Notes: a model not told the origin generated them from the sequence alone. A stretch of DNA of 64,000 nucleotides from Cytobacillus praedii (GCF_001439605.1 NZ_LMBX01000001.1:213992-277991); one strand, 5' to 3'; counted from the first letter of the stretch, positions 37,181 to 48,345 are shown. Made by a program: numbers and translations.

Positions 37181-37298
37181 TCACATGTCAATTTCAAAAA
37201 AATTCATTCCTTACTTATACTTTCCTGCGTGAATTCGATATAATCGAATATAGTTAAGTGTAAACTTCACAGATTTGAAAGAGCAGGGTGTGGAATGA

Positions 37299-37496
37299 GT
37301 GAAACGAATTTTCGTTTTTATTGGACTAATAGGGGTTTGTATTGGAACCGTCTATCTATATCAGAGACAATTAGGGGCAATCCCGTTTTTATTACTATCC
37401 ATTTACTTCTTTATTTTAGCCTACAAACAGCTCTCAAAAAAACCGAATCAGTGTGATGAAGAAGAAAAAGAGAAGAAAAACAACAGATATAGCTAG
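37299..37496 (+). CDS. Small membrane protein, unknown
   Basis: 65 residues with two predicted membrane helices (about 4-21 and 26-44) and a charged tail (EEEKEKKNNRYS). GTG start preceded by GCAGGGTGTGG. I do not recognise the family. The position between icmF and rpoE has no B. subtilis counterpart that I recall. It could be a real small integral membrane protein; expression is unproven. Confidence 0.55.
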   Translation: MKRIFVFIGLIGVCIGTVYLYQRQLGAIPFLLLSIYFFILAYKQLSKKPNQCDEEEKEKKNNRYS

Positions 37497-37649
37497 CATA
37501 AACAGAAAAATTTTGTTTATAATGAAGAATATGCATTTTAGAGCATGCAAATAAAAGCAGAAATAATAATTATCTTTAATATTTTTTTGTTAATTTTCCC
37601 TTCAGAGAAAAGCGCTGAAGGTGTTACATAGAGAAAGGACGTGCGAATA

Positions 37650-38207
37650 GTGAGTTTACAAGAGTACTCGAAAGAACAATTGCAAGAAATGTCTTTAATT
37701 GAAATCGCATATGAGTTATTAAAGGGAAGAAAAGAAGCTTTGCCTTTCAAGGTCATTATGGATGAACTTACAAATCTTCTTGAGCTTTCAGACGAGCAAG
37801 TTAGAACAAAAATTGCCCAATTTTATACAGATTTAAATATTGATGGCCGTTTTTTAGGCTTAGGAGACAACACTTGGGGTCTTCGTGTTTGGTATCCAAT
37901 TGATCAAGTAGAAGAAGAAGTGGTCACAGATATTAAGCCGAAGAAGAAAAAGGCGAAAAAGGCATCGGATGATGATGATTTAGACCTTGATGATTTTGAT
38001 GATTTAGATGAAGATGAAATTGATTATGATGATATTGACGATTTGGATGAAGAAGATTTACTCGACGACGATGATGATGATTTGATTGAAGATGAAGAGG
38101 ATATAGATGAGGATCTTCTTGATAAGGATGAAGAATTTGACCTGGATGATGAAGACGAAGATCTAGAGGATGATGATCTTGATGAAGAGGAAGAAGAAGA
38201 TTTATAA
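37650..38207 (+). CDS. rpoE: RNA polymerase delta subunit RpoE
   Basis: 185 residues. A winged-helix N-terminal domain (about 1-90, EYSKEQLQEMSLIEIAYELL to IAQFYTDLNIDGRFLGLGDN and TWGLRVWYP) is followed by a lysine cluster (KPKKKKAKKA) and a roughly 80-residue, almost pure Asp/Glu tail. Delta recycles RNA polymerase and tunes promoter selectivity. The GTG at 37650 is preferred: AAAGGA lies about 10 nt upstream and it aligns with known starts. No terminator before pyrG; the pyrG promoter starts 3 nt after the stop. Confidence 0.95.
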   Translation: MSLQEYSKEQLQEMSLIEIAYELLKGRKEALPFKVIMDELTNLLELSDEQVRTKIAQFYTDLNIDGRFLGLGDNTWGLRVWYPIDQVEEEVVTDIKPKKKKAKKASDDDDLDLDDFDDLDEDEIDYDDIDDLDEEDLLDDDDDDLIEDEEDIDEDLLDKDEEFDLDDEDEDLEDDDLDEEEEEDL

Positions 38208-38209
38208 TC

Positions 38210-38238
38210 TTGACTTTTTCCTAGCAGGCTTGTAGAAT
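38210..38238 (+). promoter_or_regulatory. pyrG promoter with GGGCTCC start region
   Basis: TTGACT (38210-38215), exactly 17 nt, TAGAAT (38233-38238). The predicted transcript begins at 38246 with GGGCTCC, the same initially transcribed sequence that allows CTP-sensitive G reiteration at B. subtilis pyrG. Confidence 0.9.
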
Positions 38239-38284
38239 CATTTTTGGGCTCCTTTTAAAAAGGAACGATTCATTATACACGTAC

Positions 38285-38325
38285 AGCGCTCCCTTACTTT
38301 TATTAAGTAAGCGGAGCGCTTTTTA
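38285..38325 (+). terminator. pyrG leader attenuator
   Basis: The stem AGCGCTCCCTTACTT / AAGTAAGCGGAGCGCT is followed by a T run. The 5' arm contains CTCCCTT, which can pair with extra 5' G residues added when CTP is low, preventing the terminator. This is the mechanism described for B. subtilis pyrG; all elements are visible here. It may also end rpoE transcripts. Confidence 0.9.
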
Positions 38326-38370
38326 TTTTTTATTGCATCGCTAGACCCTCTAAAATCAAAGCTCTTTTCT

Positions 38371-38607
38371 GAAAGATTGTTGTCTTTTAACTTAGTTGTG
38401 AATGAACTTTAGCAGTAAAATGGCTTGGTTGACTGGAGCAGAAGGTGCGAGACTCCTGCGGGAGGAGTGGGACAGGTGAGACCCCACAGGCACTAAAGTG
38501 CCGAGGAGGCTCACCGCCCACCCCGCGGAAAGCGAGCAACCTGGAGCGGAAGTCACCCCCTGCTAACTTTGTTATTTAATGGCAGCAATGTTTACGAAAA
38601 CAGCAAC
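38371..38607 (+). repeat. Dispersed repeat A, copy 4 (full, with outer arms), in the pyrG leader
   Basis: Outer left GAAAGATTGTTGTCTTTT, core 38427-38569 from GGTTGACTGGAGCAGAAGG to GGAGCGGAAGTCACCC, outer right GCAGCAATGTTTACGAAAAC. It lies between the attenuator and the pyrG start, so it is transcribed whenever pyrG is expressed. The 240-nt insertion makes the leader about 450 nt. Confidence 0.9.
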
Positions 38608-38688
38608 ATCATGCTTGGACAACCGGCAAGAATGATTTCTTTAATTATGTCTTTAAATAAAGGCAAATTTGTACAAACTGATACTTAA

Positions 38689-40305
<1,617 letters not shown>

Positions 40306-40310
40306 TGGAA

Positions 40311-40345
40311 AAACCCCCGCTAATTTGGCGGGGGTTTCTATTTTG
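40311..40345 (+). terminator. Terminator of pyrG
   Basis: The stem AAACCCCCGC / GCGGGGGTTT then TCTATTTT. Confidence 0.9.
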
Positions 40346-40402
40346 GTCGATAAATCATTGAAAGTGGCCCGTAAATTACTCGAAGTGGCCTATAAAATGC
40401 AA
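40346..40402 (+). repeat. 21-nt periodic tandem array C4 (short)
   Basis: Three units: GGTCGATAAAT, GGCCCGTAAAT, GGCCTATAAAA. The core T is at 40351, 40372 and 40393: spacings of exactly 21. It starts at the end of the pyrG terminator and faces the convergent ywjG gene. Confidence 0.75.
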
Positions 40403-40457
40403 AAATAGTAGATTTTTAATAGGAACTAACCTGCTTAGCAGCCAATCTGCTCATGAA

Positions 40458-40988
40458 TTACTCATATTCTGCAAGGATTTCCTCTATGGTGAAGCGGATT
40501 CCATAATAGACAAATAATGCAGCCATTGATGATGGGAAACCAAAGCGGTTTCCTTCTTCGTCAGGGAGAAGCCCTTTTGTAAGAGATAAATTAATATGAA
40601 CATCCGCGAGATTAACCAAGTTCTCCTCTTCTTCAGATACAGCGGTGGAGATAGCAACAAAAGGAATCTGCTTTTCTGCTAAAAAATTTCCTAATTTGAC
40701 TGCTTCTTCATCTGTTGAATATCTAGAGACGATTAAAAATCTGTCTGTCTCGGAAATGTCATCTAACTTATCATCAGCATTCCAAATGACTCCTTTTCTT
40801 AAAGGCTCCTGACTTTCTGCTGCTTCATAAGCAACGGCTTTCATTTCATTTTCAGCAAATATGTATAATTTTCCGCTTCCGATGACAGCTTGTGCAAGCA
40901 GACGTGCACTGTCCTCCATTGCCAGTTCTTCTTTATCCTGTATTCTTTTAAACAACCCAGAAAGCTGGGTAGAAAACATTTTTAGCAT
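40458..40988 (-). CDS. ywjG: DUF2529 protein YwjG
   Basis: 176 residues, resembling a SIS-type sugar-isomerase fold (AQAVIGSGKLYIFAENEMKA, DRFLIVSRYSTDEEAVKLG, a C-terminal FPSSMAALFVYYGIRF). Function unknown. B. subtilis has it between pyrG and spo0F. GGAGAGAGA lies before the ATG. Divergent from spo0F. Confidence 0.88.
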   Translation of the reverse strand: MLKMFSTQLSGLFKRIQDKEELAMEDSARLLAQAVIGSGKLYIFAENEMKAVAYEAAESQEPLRKGVIWNADDKLDDISETDRFLIVSRYSTDEEAVKLGNFLAEKQIPFVAISTAVSEEEENLVNLADVHINLSLTKGLLPDEEGNRFGFPSSMAALFVYYGIRFTIEEILAEYE

Positions 40989-41086
40989 CTTCTCTCTCCT
41001 TATACAATTGTTTCATTTTAAATCATGTCTAATTATAAGGAATGTAGAGTAAAAGGTAAAATAATGGCTTAGAATTAAAAAAACAG

Positions 41087-41116
41087 GCAGGAATTGACAG
41101 GAATGGAGTAGAATTA
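41087..41116 (+). promoter_or_regulatory. Putative sigma-H promoter of spo0F
   Basis: GCAGGAATT (41087-41095), a 12-nt gap and GTAGAATTA (41108-41116). Both match the sigma-H consensus RNAGGAWWW / RNNGAATWW. B. subtilis spo0F is known to have a sigma-H promoter. The leader would be about 220 nt. Confidence 0.7.
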
Positions 41117-41263
41117 TAGGAAGGGGAGTAATTGAATAGCCAGCAGGACATCATAGGTAGAAAGTAAGAACAATCATTTATCGCAGACTAACGGGCTGTA
41201 AGATCCAAACAAGAAGTTAAAATCTAAGCTAGAGATCTAACAGCAGGCAAATGCCCGATTGGT

Positions 41264-41320
41264 TCAGCTAATAATCAATGGGGGATGAAGGGAAACCCGC
41301 ATTGATTGAGTTTCACTTAT
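41264..41320 (+). repeat. Hairpin repeat E in the spo0F leader
   Basis: The stem AATCAATGxGGG / CCCxCATTGATT (41273-41307) is flanked by GGTTCAGCTAAT on the left and GAGTTTCACTTATACG on the right. I recall this hairpin with its flanks as a dispersed element in other Bacillaceae; only one copy is in this window. It lies 35 nt before the spo0F start. Confidence 0.6.
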
Positions 41321-41341
41321 ACGAAGGGAAGAGGTGGCTTA

Positions 41342-41716
41342 ATGAAGGGGAAAATCTTAATTGTTGATGATCAATTTGGAATTCGGATTTTACTGAATGA
41401 GGTATTACAAAAGGAAGGGTATAATACATACCAGGCAGCAAATGGCATTCAGGCGCTCGAAATTGTCTCAAAGCATTCACCTGATTTAGTTTTGCTAGAT
41501 ATGAAAATACCTGGAATGGACGGTATTGAAATATTGAAGCGAATGAGAGTCATCGATAAAGAAATCCGCGTAATTATTATGACAGCCTATGGAGAACTAG
41601 ATATGATTCAGGAAGCGAAGGATTTAGGTGCCCTTACCCATTTTGCAAAGCCCTTCGATATTGATGATATTCGTTCAGCTGTTAAAGAATATTTGCCATT
41701 ATCTAATACATTATAA
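41342..41716 (+). CDS. spo0F: Sporulation phosphorelay response regulator Spo0F
   Basis: 124 residues, the exact length of B. subtilis Spo0F and a receiver domain only. Acidic pocket D9-D10, phosphorylation site D53 in [11 protein letters not shown], the conserved Thr in MTAYGELD and Lys in FAKPFDIDD. It takes phosphate from sporulation kinases and passes it to Spo0B, then Spo0A. The ATG at 41342 is chosen for GAGGTGG upstream; a 12-codon longer opening reads through repeat E. Confidence 0.97.
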   Translation: MKGKILIVDDQFGIRILLNEVLQKEGYNTYQAANGIQALEIVSKHSPDLVLLDMKIPGMDGIEILKRMRVIDKEIRVIIMTAYGELDMIQEAKDLGALTHFAKPFDIDDIRSAVKEYLPLSNTL

Positions 41717-41744
41717 GAAGCCCATGTAAATGAGGCTTCTTTTC
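41716..41744 (+). terminator. Terminator of spo0F
   Basis: The stem AGAAGCC / GGCTTCT then TTTCTCT; it overlaps the stop codon. Confidence 0.8.
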
Positions 41745-41798
41745 TCTGTATTAAAATAGTAAAAAAGCATTCGATTAATGGCAATTCTTTTTCTGTTT

Positions 41799-41807
41799 TG
41801 GTATGAT
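41799..41807 (+). promoter_or_regulatory. Putative extended -10 promoter of fbaA
   Basis: TGGTATGAT, an extended -10 (TGN plus TATGAT) without an evident -35. It lies inside the loop of an inverted repeat with arms AAAAGCATT (41763-41771) and AATGCTTTT (41827-41835). Confidence 0.4.
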
Positions 41808-41933
41808 ACAAATGAATTCCAAACGAAATGCTTTTCTTAAGCGCGGACAACTGTACATATTCATTTCATATGAAGGAAAGACTTTAATAAGAATCCGCGC
41901 AAATAAACCGTTTAATTTTAAGGAGGAAAAAAG

Positions 41934-42791
41934 ATGCCTTTAGTTTCAATGACTGACATGCTTAATAAAGGAAAAGCCGAGGGCTATGCAGTAGGTCAAT
42001 TTAACTTAAACAATCTTGAGTTTACTCAAGCGATTCTTCTAGCAGCAGAGGAGGAAAAATCCCCTGTTATTCTAGGTGTCTCTGAAGGTGCTGCCCGTTA
42101 CATGGGTGGATTTAAAACGGTTGTCAAAATGGTAGAAGGCTTACTTGAAGATTATAAAATTACCGTTCCAGTTGCAATTCACTTAGATCATGGATCAAGT
42201 TATGATAAATGTAAGGAAGCGATTGATGCTGGCTTCACATCTGTCATGATTGATGCTTCACATGACCCATTTGAGGAAAATATCGCAACTACTTCAAAAG
42301 TAGTTGAATATGCGCACGCAAAAGGAGTATCTGTTGAGGCTGAATTAGGTACGGTTGGCGGACAGGAAGATGATGTCGTTGCAGACGGCGTTATTTATGC
42401 GGATGCAAAAGAGTGTGACGAACTTGTAAAGCGTACGAAGATTGATTGCTTAGCACCTGCACTAGGTTCTGTGCATGGTCCATATAAAGGGGAGCCAAAT
42501 CTTGGTTTTGCTGAAATGGAGGAGATTGGGAACCTGACAGGTGTTCCACTCGTTCTTCATGGCGGAACAGGAATCCCAACAAAAGACATTCAAAAAGCAA
42601 TTTCTCTAGGTACAGCAAAAATTAATGTAAATACGGAGAATCAAATTGCTTCTGCGAATACGGTTCGTGAAGTTTTAGCAGCGAATCCAAATATGTATGA
42701 TCCACGCAAATATTTAGGGCCAGCACGCGATAAAATCAAGGAAACAGTCATTGGAAAGATGCGTGAATTCGGTTCTTCTGGCAAAGCTTAA
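41934..42791 (+). CDS. fbaA: Class II fructose-1,6-bisphosphate aldolase FbaA
   Basis: 285 residues. Zn ligands in HLDHGSSYD and in VHG and LHGG; further motifs [16 protein letters not shown] and [11 protein letters not shown], with phosphate-binding [14 protein letters not shown]. It interconverts fructose bisphosphate and two triose phosphates in glycolysis and gluconeogenesis. AAGGAGGAAAAAAG is a near-perfect ribosome site. Together with tal and glpX it forms a sugar-phosphate group. Confidence 0.98.
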   Translation: MPLVSMTDMLNKGKAEGYAVGQFNLNNLEFTQAILLAAEEEKSPVILGVSEGAARYMGGFKTVVKMVEGLLEDYKITVPVAIHLDHGSSYDKCKEAIDAGFTSVMIDASHDPFEENIATTSKVVEYAHAKGVSVEAELGTVGGQEDDVVADGVIYADAKECDELVKRTKIDCLAPALGSVHGPYKGEPNLGFAEMEEIGNLTGVPLVLHGGTGIPTKDIQKAISLGTAKINVNTENQIASANTVREVLAANPNMYDPRKYLGPARDKIKETVIGKMREFGSSGKA

Positions 42792-42808
42792 TAACATCTA
42801 TTTGAAGT

Positions 42809-42849
42809 GGAAACCGCCTCTTAATCAGCAGGCGGTTTCCATTCATTTG
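42809..42849 (+). terminator. Probable terminator of fbaA
   Basis: A strong stem GGAAACCGCCT / AGGCGGTTTCC followed by ATTCATTT, a weak T tract. Confidence 0.7.
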
Positions 42850-42929
42850 TCACCATTTTTGAAGGGACTTTTCTAAAAGGTTATTGTTGATGCAACAGTT
42901 ATATTAATAATTATTGTGGAAAATAGCTT

Positions 42930-43014
42930 GGTTGATTGGAGCGGAAGGTGTGAGGCTCACCGCCCACCCTGTGGAAAGCGAGCAACCTGAAGCGCAAATC
43001 AACCTCTACCAACT
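42930..43014 (+). repeat. Dispersed repeat A, copy 5 (internal deletion)
   Basis: It starts GGTTGATTGGAGCGGAAGG and jumps directly to GTGAGGCTCACCGCCCACCC. It ends GAAGCGCAAATCAACC. The GAGACTCCTGCGGGA to GCCGAGGAG section is missing. Outer arms are recognisable (AAAGGTTATTGTTG left, TACAATGTTTATG right). Confidence 0.88.
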
Positions 43015-43084
43015 ACAGTGTATTTAGATACAATGTTTATGAATATAGCATTTAAAAAATAATTACTATCAGGAGGAATTACTA

Positions 43085-43729
43085 ATGAAATTTTTTATCG
43101 ATACAGCAAATATGGAAGAAATTAAAGAAGCGTTCTCACTTGGTGTGGTTGCAGGTGTAACAACTAATCCATCCCTCGTAGCGAAGGAAAAAAATGTTTC
43201 TTTTGAGGATCGTCTTCGTGAAATTACAGCACTTGTTCCAGGTTCAGTAAGTGCAGAGGTCATCGCACTTGATGCAGAGGGAATGATCAAAGAAGGAAAA
43301 GAATTAGCAGCGATTGCCCCTAATATTACGATTAAAGTGCCAATGACTCCAGATGGATTAAAAGCTGTGCATGCTTTTTCAAAAGAAGGCATTAAAACAA
43401 ACGTTACGCTCATTTTCAGTGCAAATCAAGCATTGCTTGCTGCAAGAGCAGGTGCGACTTATGTTTCTCCATTCGTAGGAAGACTGGATGATATCGGTCA
43501 TAATGGTCTTGACCTTATTTCTACAATCGCAGAAATTTTTGCGATTCACGATATCTCAACAGAAATTATTGCAGCATCTATTAGACATCCACAGCATGTA
43601 ACAGATGCAGCTTTAAGAGGGGCGCATATTGCAACCGTTCCTTATAAAGTAATCCAGCAATTATTCAACCATCCGCTAACAGCTAAGGGCATTGAAGCTT
43701 TCCTAGCAGATTGGAATTCTCGTTCATAA
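43085..43729 (+). CDS. tal: Transaldolase (fructose-6-phosphate aldolase type)
   Basis: A 214-residue short transaldolase. It starts [16 protein letters not shown] and has [12 protein letters not shown] and the Schiff-base lysine in [41 protein letters not shown] follows. It matches B. subtilis ywjH in length and place. Such short proteins act as transaldolases or as fructose-6-phosphate aldolases; sequence alone does not decide. TCAGGAGGAATTACT precedes the ATG. Confidence 0.95.
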   Translation: MKFFIDTANMEEIKEAFSLGVVAGVTTNPSLVAKEKNVSFEDRLREITALVPGSVSAEVIALDAEGMIKEGKELAAIAPNITIKVPMTPDGLKAVHAFSKEGIKTNVTLIFSANQALLAARAGATYVSPFVGRLDDIGHNGLDLISTIAEIFAIHDISTEIIAASIRHPQHVTDAALRGAHIATVPYKVIQQLFNHPLTAKGIEAFLADWNSRS

Positions 43730-43760
43730 AAAGAAATTAGTTTACGATGCAACATAAAGA

Positions 43761-43794
43761 AAAGGCTGAGAAAAACACTTTTTTCTGGGCCTTT
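43761..43794 (+). terminator. Probable terminator of tal
   Basis: The stem AAAGGC..AGAAAAA / TTTTTTCT..GCCTTT has a short loop, 32 nt after the stop. Confidence 0.65.
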
Positions 43795-44029
43795 AGGCTT
43801 ATTTTAAACTTTTTTGCATATCCATACATGAGATTTATTTTTTCGTGTAAACTAGATGATGTGGATATTGTCGGGATACGCAAAAAACACTTGGTAATTT
43901 CATCCATATACTTATTGAAGGTAGACTTATTACCATGGAACTATTGCATAATAAGGATAAGCCTATTTACTTGATTTTACAAACACGCACAGTGTTTTCT
44001 TACACATACGGCTTAGAAGGGAGTTAACA
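43795..44029. other. murAB upstream region
   Basis: A 75-codon open frame beginning at 43747 runs through the tal terminator, has no ribosome site and is unlike anything I know. No convincing promoter was found here; the murAB ribosome site GAAGGGAG lies at the end. Confidence 0.5.
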
Positions 44030-45316
44030 ATGGAAAAGCTTATGATTGCAGGCGGTTATCCTTTAAAAGGAACGGTTCGAATTAGCGGGGCGAAAAATAG
44101 TGCTGTGGCTTTAATACCGGCTACGATACTGGCTGATTCCCCCGTCACGATTGAAGGGCTGCCAAATATTTCGGATGTTCAAATTTTAAAGGGACTGCTT
44201 GAGGAACTTGGGGGTACGGTCAGCTTTGATGAGAGTGATATGACTGTTGATCCATCTTCTATGATTTCCATGCCTTTGCCGAATGGAAAAGTAAAAAAAC
44301 TGCGTGCCTCTTATTATTTAATGGGTGCCATGCTTGGCCGATTTAAGAAGGCAGTTATTGGTCTTCCTGGTGGGTGCCATCTTGGACCGAGACCAATAGA
44401 TCAGCATATCAAAGGCTTTGAAGCTCTTGGTGCAAAGGTGACAAATGAGCAGGGTGCCATTTACTTGCGAGCGGATGAGCTTATTGGAGCAAGAATTTAC
44501 CTGGATGTTGTTAGTGTTGGTGCTACAATCAATATTATGCTCGCTGCGGTAAGAGCAAAAGGAAGAACGATTATTGAAAATGCAGCTAAAGAGCCGGAAA
44601 TTATTGACGTGGCTACATTGTTAACAAATATGGGCGCAAAAATTAAGGGTGCTGGTACGGATGTTATTCGGATTGATGGAGTTGACCAGCTTCATGGCTG
44701 CCAGCATACCATTATTCCTGATCGTATAGAGGCTGGAACGTACATGATACTAGGAGCGGCAGTGGGTGAAGGGGTTTTAATTGATAATGTAATTCCTCAG
44801 CATCTTGAGTCATTAATTGCCAAGCTTCGGGAAATGGGCGTGAAAATCGAAGCAGGAGATGATCAAGTCTTTGTCGGACCCGCAGATCAAATGAAAGCGG
44901 TAGATATTAAAACGCTTGTCTATCCGGGGTTCCCAACAGATCTTCAGCAGCCCATTACGACGCTGTTAACGAATGCAGCTGGGACAAGCATGGTAACAGA
45001 TACAATTTATAGTGCCCGTTTTAAGCATATAGATGAATTAAGAAGAATGAATGCGAATATTAAGGTTGAAGGCCGATCTGCGATTATACATGGTCCAGTA
45101 AAGCTTCAAGGAGCAAAAGTGAAGGCTAGTGACCTGCGTGCAGGTGCTGCATTGGTCATTGCGGGCCTAATGGCTGAAGGTGTAACAGAAGTAACTGGAG
45201 TCGAGCATATTGACCGTGGGTACAGTCATCTCGTTGAAAAATTAAATGGCCTTGGGGCAACCATTTGGCGTGAAAATTTAACACAAGAAGAGCAAGAGCA
45301 AATCAAAAACGCCTAG
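44030..45316 (+). CDS. murAB: UDP-N-acetylglucosamine 1-carboxyvinyltransferase MurAB (MurZ)
   Basis: A 428-residue enolpyruvyl transferase for the first committed step of peptidoglycan synthesis. The active-site cysteine is C116 in [13 protein letters not shown], so it should be fosfomycin-sensitive; the HLGPRP variant separates this paralogue from Mur[12 protein letters not shown] is near residue 23, and [10 protein letters not shown] with [13 protein letters not shown] near the C-terminal domain. GAAGGGAG is the ribosome site. Same position as in B. subtilis, between tal and glpX. Confidence 0.96.
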   Translation: MEKLMIAGGYPLKGTVRISGAKNSAVALIPATILADSPVTIEGLPNISDVQILKGLLEELGGTVSFDESDMTVDPSSMISMPLPNGKVKKLRASYYLMGAMLGRFKKAVIGLPGGCHLGPRPIDQHIKGFEALGAKVTNEQGAIYLRADELIGARIYLDVVSVGATINIMLAAVRAKGRTIIENAAKEPEIIDVATLLTNMGAKIKGAGTDVIRIDGVDQLHGCQHTIIPDRIEAGTYMILGAAVGEGVLIDNVIPQHLESLIAKLREMGVKIEAGDDQVFVGPADQMKAVDIKTLVYPGFPTDLQQPITTLLTNAAGTSMVTDTIYSARFKHIDELRRMNANIKVEGRSAIIHGPVKLQGAKVKASDLRAGAALVIAGLMAEGVTEVTGVEHIDRGYSHLVEKLNGLGATIWRENLTQEEQEQIKNA

Positions 45317-45470
45317 ACAAAGAAAAGCGGAGGCGACTGCCCAGCCCCGACAAGCATAAGACGATCCGGCGAGAAGGTTGTCCTTTAACCTTCACGTCGG
45401 AACGGCTTATGACCTCGAGGGGCTAGGAGCCGAAGCTAGACAAAGATAGGCGAAGCCGGAAACTAGACAA
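45316..45470 (-). repeat. Dispersed repeat B copy in opposite orientation (B5)
   Basis: It runs from AAGAAAAGCGGAGGCGAC to CTAGACAAA, i.e. the reverse complement of the B element ends. Inside are CCCCGACAAGCATAAGACG and GGCTTATGACCTCGAGGGG, matching B2a (21628-21745) in reverse. It begins at the murAB stop codon and fills the gap to glpX. Confidence 0.85.
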
Positions 45471-45507
45471 ATAAGAATACAGCTATGAGGTTGAGGGGGA
45501 AATAAAG

Positions 45508-46470
45508 ATGGAACGCAGTTTAACAATGGAACTTGTCCGTGTAACAGAGGGTGCTGCTTTAGCGTCTGCCCGTTGGATGGGGAGAGGGAAAAAGGATGAG
45601 GCGGATGATGCAGCAACTTCTGCGATGCGAGATGTGTTTGATACAGTTCCGATGAAGGGAACGGTTGTTATTGGTGAAGGGGAAATGGATGAAGCACCAA
45701 TGCTTTATATTGGAGAAAAGCTTGGTACTGGCTATGGTCCTCGCGTAGATGTCGCTGTCGATCCACTTGAAGGAACAAATATTGTTGCATCTGGTGGCTG
45801 GAATGCTTTAGCAGTTTTGGCTATTGCTGACCATGGCAATTTGCTTCATGCACCTGATATGTACATGGACAAAATTGCTGTAGGTCCTGAAGCAGTGGGT
45901 CAAATTGATATTAATGCCTCAGTTATTGATAACCTGAAAGCTGTCGCAAAGGCAAAGAACAAAGATATTTCTGATGTTGTTGCAACTGTATTAAATCGTC
46001 CAAGACATGATTATATCATCAGCCAGCTTCGTGAAGCAGGGGCAAGAATTAAGCTGATTAATGATGGGGATGTGGCTGGTGCAATTAACACAGCTTTTGA
46101 TCATACAGGCGTAGACATTTTGTTTGGTTCTGGCGGGGCTCCTGAAGGTGTACTAGCAGCAGTTGCTTTAAAATGCCTTGGAGGAGAAATCCAAGGAAAG
46201 CTAATTCCGCAAAATGATACTGAAATTGAGCGCTGTCAGAAAATGGGGCTAGATATAAACAAGGTTCTTCTTATGGAAGATCTAGTAAAAGGCGATGATG
46301 CCATTTTTGCTGCTACTGGTGTAACTGATGGCGAGCTGTTAAGGGGTGTTCAATTTAAAGGCTCTTACGGCTCTACGCATTCAATCGTTATGCGTGCAAA
46401 ATCAGGAACAGTACGTTTTATCGAAGGCCGTCATAGCCTGAAGAAAAAACCAAATCTTGTTATTCGTTAA
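45508..46470 (+). CDS. glpX: Class II fructose-1,6-bisphosphatase GlpX
   Basis: A 320-residue Li-sensitive-phosphatase-type enzyme. Metal and substrate motifs: [36 protein letters not shown] and [10 protein letters not shown]. It dephosphorylates fructose-1,6-bisphosphate in gluconeogenesis, opposing glycolysis near fbaA. The ATG with GAGGGGG 8 nt upstream is used, equal to B. subtilis YwjI. Confidence 0.97.
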   Translation: MERSLTMELVRVTEGAALASARWMGRGKKDEADDAATSAMRDVFDTVPMKGTVVIGEGEMDEAPMLYIGEKLGTGYGPRVDVAVDPLEGTNIVASGGWNALAVLAIADHGNLLHAPDMYMDKIAVGPEAVGQIDINASVIDNLKAVAKAKNKDISDVVATVLNRPRHDYIISQLREAGARIKLINDGDVAGAINTAFDHTGVDILFGSGGAPEGVLAAVALKCLGGEIQGKLIPQNDTEIERCQKMGLDINKVLLMEDLVKGDDAIFAATGVTDGELLRGVQFKGSYGSTHSIVMRAKSGTVRFIEGRHSLKKKPNLVIR

Positions 46471-46480
46471 TGCCAAAGGC

Positions 46481-46560
46481 TTAGTTGACCGGAACGGAAG
46501 TCAGTCTCTGCCGATTATGTTTAATTAGTAAGAATGTTTTTTGCAAAAATAGCTAATAAA
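46481..46560 (+). repeat. Dispersed repeat A, copy 6 (collapsed)
   Basis: TTAGTTGACCGGAACGGAAGTCAG retains only left end and right end, joined at the shared GGAGCGGAAG-like motif. The outer right flank (AGTAAGAATGTTTTTTGCAAAAATAGC) is present and the left outer arm is lost to the glpX end. Confidence 0.75.
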
Positions 46561-46588
46561 AAAGGTCTGGCGAAGAGCCAGACCTATC
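46561..46588 (+). terminator. Terminator of glpX
   Basis: The stem AAGGTCTGGC / GCCAGACCT then ATCATTTC; weak T tract. Confidence 0.7.
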
Positions 46589-46885
46589 ATTTCATTACTC
46601 CTTCCTTATTTCTTCAATATAAAATATAGTTGTGAAACCTCGTATTAAGGGGTAAAATAGAAATTGCTTTTCAAGTAGTAGAGGAATCCTCAAAAAAATG
46701 CTCATTCAACTTAGTAATGATAGAAATATAGCTCCTTTTTTCGGTCTATCCTCGGTTCTTTATTTACTTTTAGTAGAATTCATTACCTCAGGTAAAAACA
46801 AAATCCCTTTTTCTATTCCATATTTATGGTTTTATTTGTGCGTATATCGAAAAAGAGATTGAAAATTCAAAAGTGTGGTGTCTAT
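46589..46885 (+). promoter_or_regulatory. rho upstream region with candidate promoter
   Basis: TTGTGA (46630-46635), 17 nt, TAAAAT (46653-46658) is a good sigma-A match and implies a leader of about 220 nt. A long leader would suit autoregulation of rho by Rho-dependent termination, known in B. subtilis. No gene is supported here. Confidence 0.5.
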
Positions 46886-48160
46886 ATGGGATTAAATATT
46901 TCAAGTTTAGAAAATATGAAGCTGAAAGAGCTTTATGAGCTTGCGCGTGAATATAAAGTATCTTATTACAGTAAATTAACAAAAAAGGAATTAATATTTG
47001 CTATTTTAAAGGCTCGTGCAGAAAAGGAAGGCTACTTCTTTATGGAAGGTGTCCTTGAAATCATTCAGTCAGAAGGCTTTGGTTTTTTACGCCCAATCAA
47101 CTATTCTCCAAGCTCTGAGGACATTTATATTTCCGCTTCTCAGATCCGCCGCTTCGATTTAAGAAATGGAGATAAGGTTTCTGGGAAAGTTCGTCCGCCG
47201 AAAGAGAATGAACGCTATTTTGGCCTTCTTCAAGTAGAAGCTGTTAACGGAGATGACCCAGAAACAGCGAAGGAACGTGTGCATTTCCCTGGATTAACTC
47301 CTTTATATCCAGATTTACAGATGAAGCTTGAAACTACGCCTAAGCATTTATCAACTAGAATTATGGATGTGCTTGCTCCGGTAGGATTTGGTCAGCGCGG
47401 ATTGATTGTTGCCCCGCCAAAAGCTGGGAAAACGATGCTCTTAAAGGAAATTGCCAATAGTATTACAACGAATCATCCTGACGTTGAGTTAATCGTGTTA
47501 TTGATTGATGAGCGTCCAGAGGAAGTAACAGATATTGAACGTTCTGTTGCAGGGGATGTCGTTAGCTCGACATTTGATGAGGTTCCAGAAAATCACATTA
47601 AAGTGGCAGAGCTTGTGCTTGAACGCGCAATGCGTCTTGTTGAACATAAACGTGACGTTGTCATTTTAATGGACAGTATTACTAGGCTAGCAAGAGCCTA
47701 CAACCTTGTAATCCCGCCTAGTGGAAGAACTTTATCAGGGGGGATTGACCCAGCTGCTTTCCACCGTCCGAAGCGTTTCTTCGGTGCGGCCCGTAATATT
47801 GAAGAAGGCGGAAGCTTAACCATTCTTGCCACAGCTCTTGTTGATACGGGTTCGCGTATGGATGATGTGATCTATGAAGAATTTAAAGGGACAGGAAACA
47901 TGGAGCTTCATCTTGATCGTTCACTTGCTGAACGCAGAATTTTCCCTGCGATCGATATCCGCCGTTCAGGAACGCGTAAAGAGGAGCTTCTTATCCAGAA
48001 GGATCATTTGGACAAGCTTTGGGCAATTAGAAAATCAATGTCTGATTCACCTGATTTTGCCGAGAAATTCTTGCGCAAGCTAAGACAGACAAAATCAAAT
48101 GAGGAATTTTTCGCTAATCTTTCAGAGGAAATGAAGGCAAAGAAAAACGGAGTTAAGTAA
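46886..48160 (+). CDS. rho: Transcription termination factor Rho
   Basis: A 424-residue hexameric RNA helicase. The N-terminal Rho_N helix bundle ([20 protein letters not shown]), an RNA-binding cold-shock domain ([11 protein letters not shown]), Walker [12 protein letters not shown], Walker [15 protein letters not shown] and the R-loop region follow. The ATG at 46886 is chosen: it matches the known start ([12 protein letters not shown]) and is near GTGTGGTG. An in-frame opening 20 codons longer has no ribosome site. Confidence 0.97.
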   Translation: MGLNISSLENMKLKELYELAREYKVSYYSKLTKKELIFAILKARAEKEGYFFMEGVLEIIQSEGFGFLRPINYSPSSEDIYISASQIRRFDLRNGDKVSGKVRPPKENERYFGLLQVEAVNGDDPETAKERVHFPGLTPLYPDLQMKLETTPKHLSTRIMDVLAPVGFGQRGLIVAPPKAGKTMLLKEIANSITTNHPDVELIVLLIDERPEEVTDIERSVAGDVVSSTFDEVPENHIKVAELVLERAMRLVEHKRDVVILMDSITRLARAYNLVIPPSGRTLSGGIDPAAFHRPKRFFGAARNIEEGGSLTILATALVDTGSRMDDVIYEEFKGTGNMELHLDRSLAERRIFPAIDIRRSGTRKEELLIQKDHLDKLWAIRKSMSDSPDFAEKFLRKLRQTKSNEEFFANLSEEMKAKKNGVK

Positions 48161-48220
48161 TATCATAGGGGATTTTTTTAACCAATTATTTCCCTTTCTA
48201 AGGAAACAGGAAATCAAATA

Positions 48221-48249
48221 TTGCAAAATGGGTTTGCCCTTGTTATAAT
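48221..48249 (+). promoter_or_regulatory. Sigma-A promoter of rpmE
   Basis: TTGCAA, exactly 17 nt, TATAAT (48244-48249). The leader is about 90 nt and contains an imperfect hairpin TACGGCATCA / TGATTGCCCGTA (48274-48298) that could be a ribosomal-protein leader. Confidence 0.8.
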
Positions 48250-48345
48250 AATTCCAGTGTGTTTTTAGATTATACGGCATCATCATGATTGCCCGTACTA
48301 TATACTCTGTTTCAGTATGATTCAGGGCGGAAGGAGATGAAAAGA

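Noticed and set aside
43747..43974. 75-codon open frame between tal and murAB
   Set aside because: It runs through the tal terminator, lacks a ribosome site and is A/T-rich noise-like sequence.
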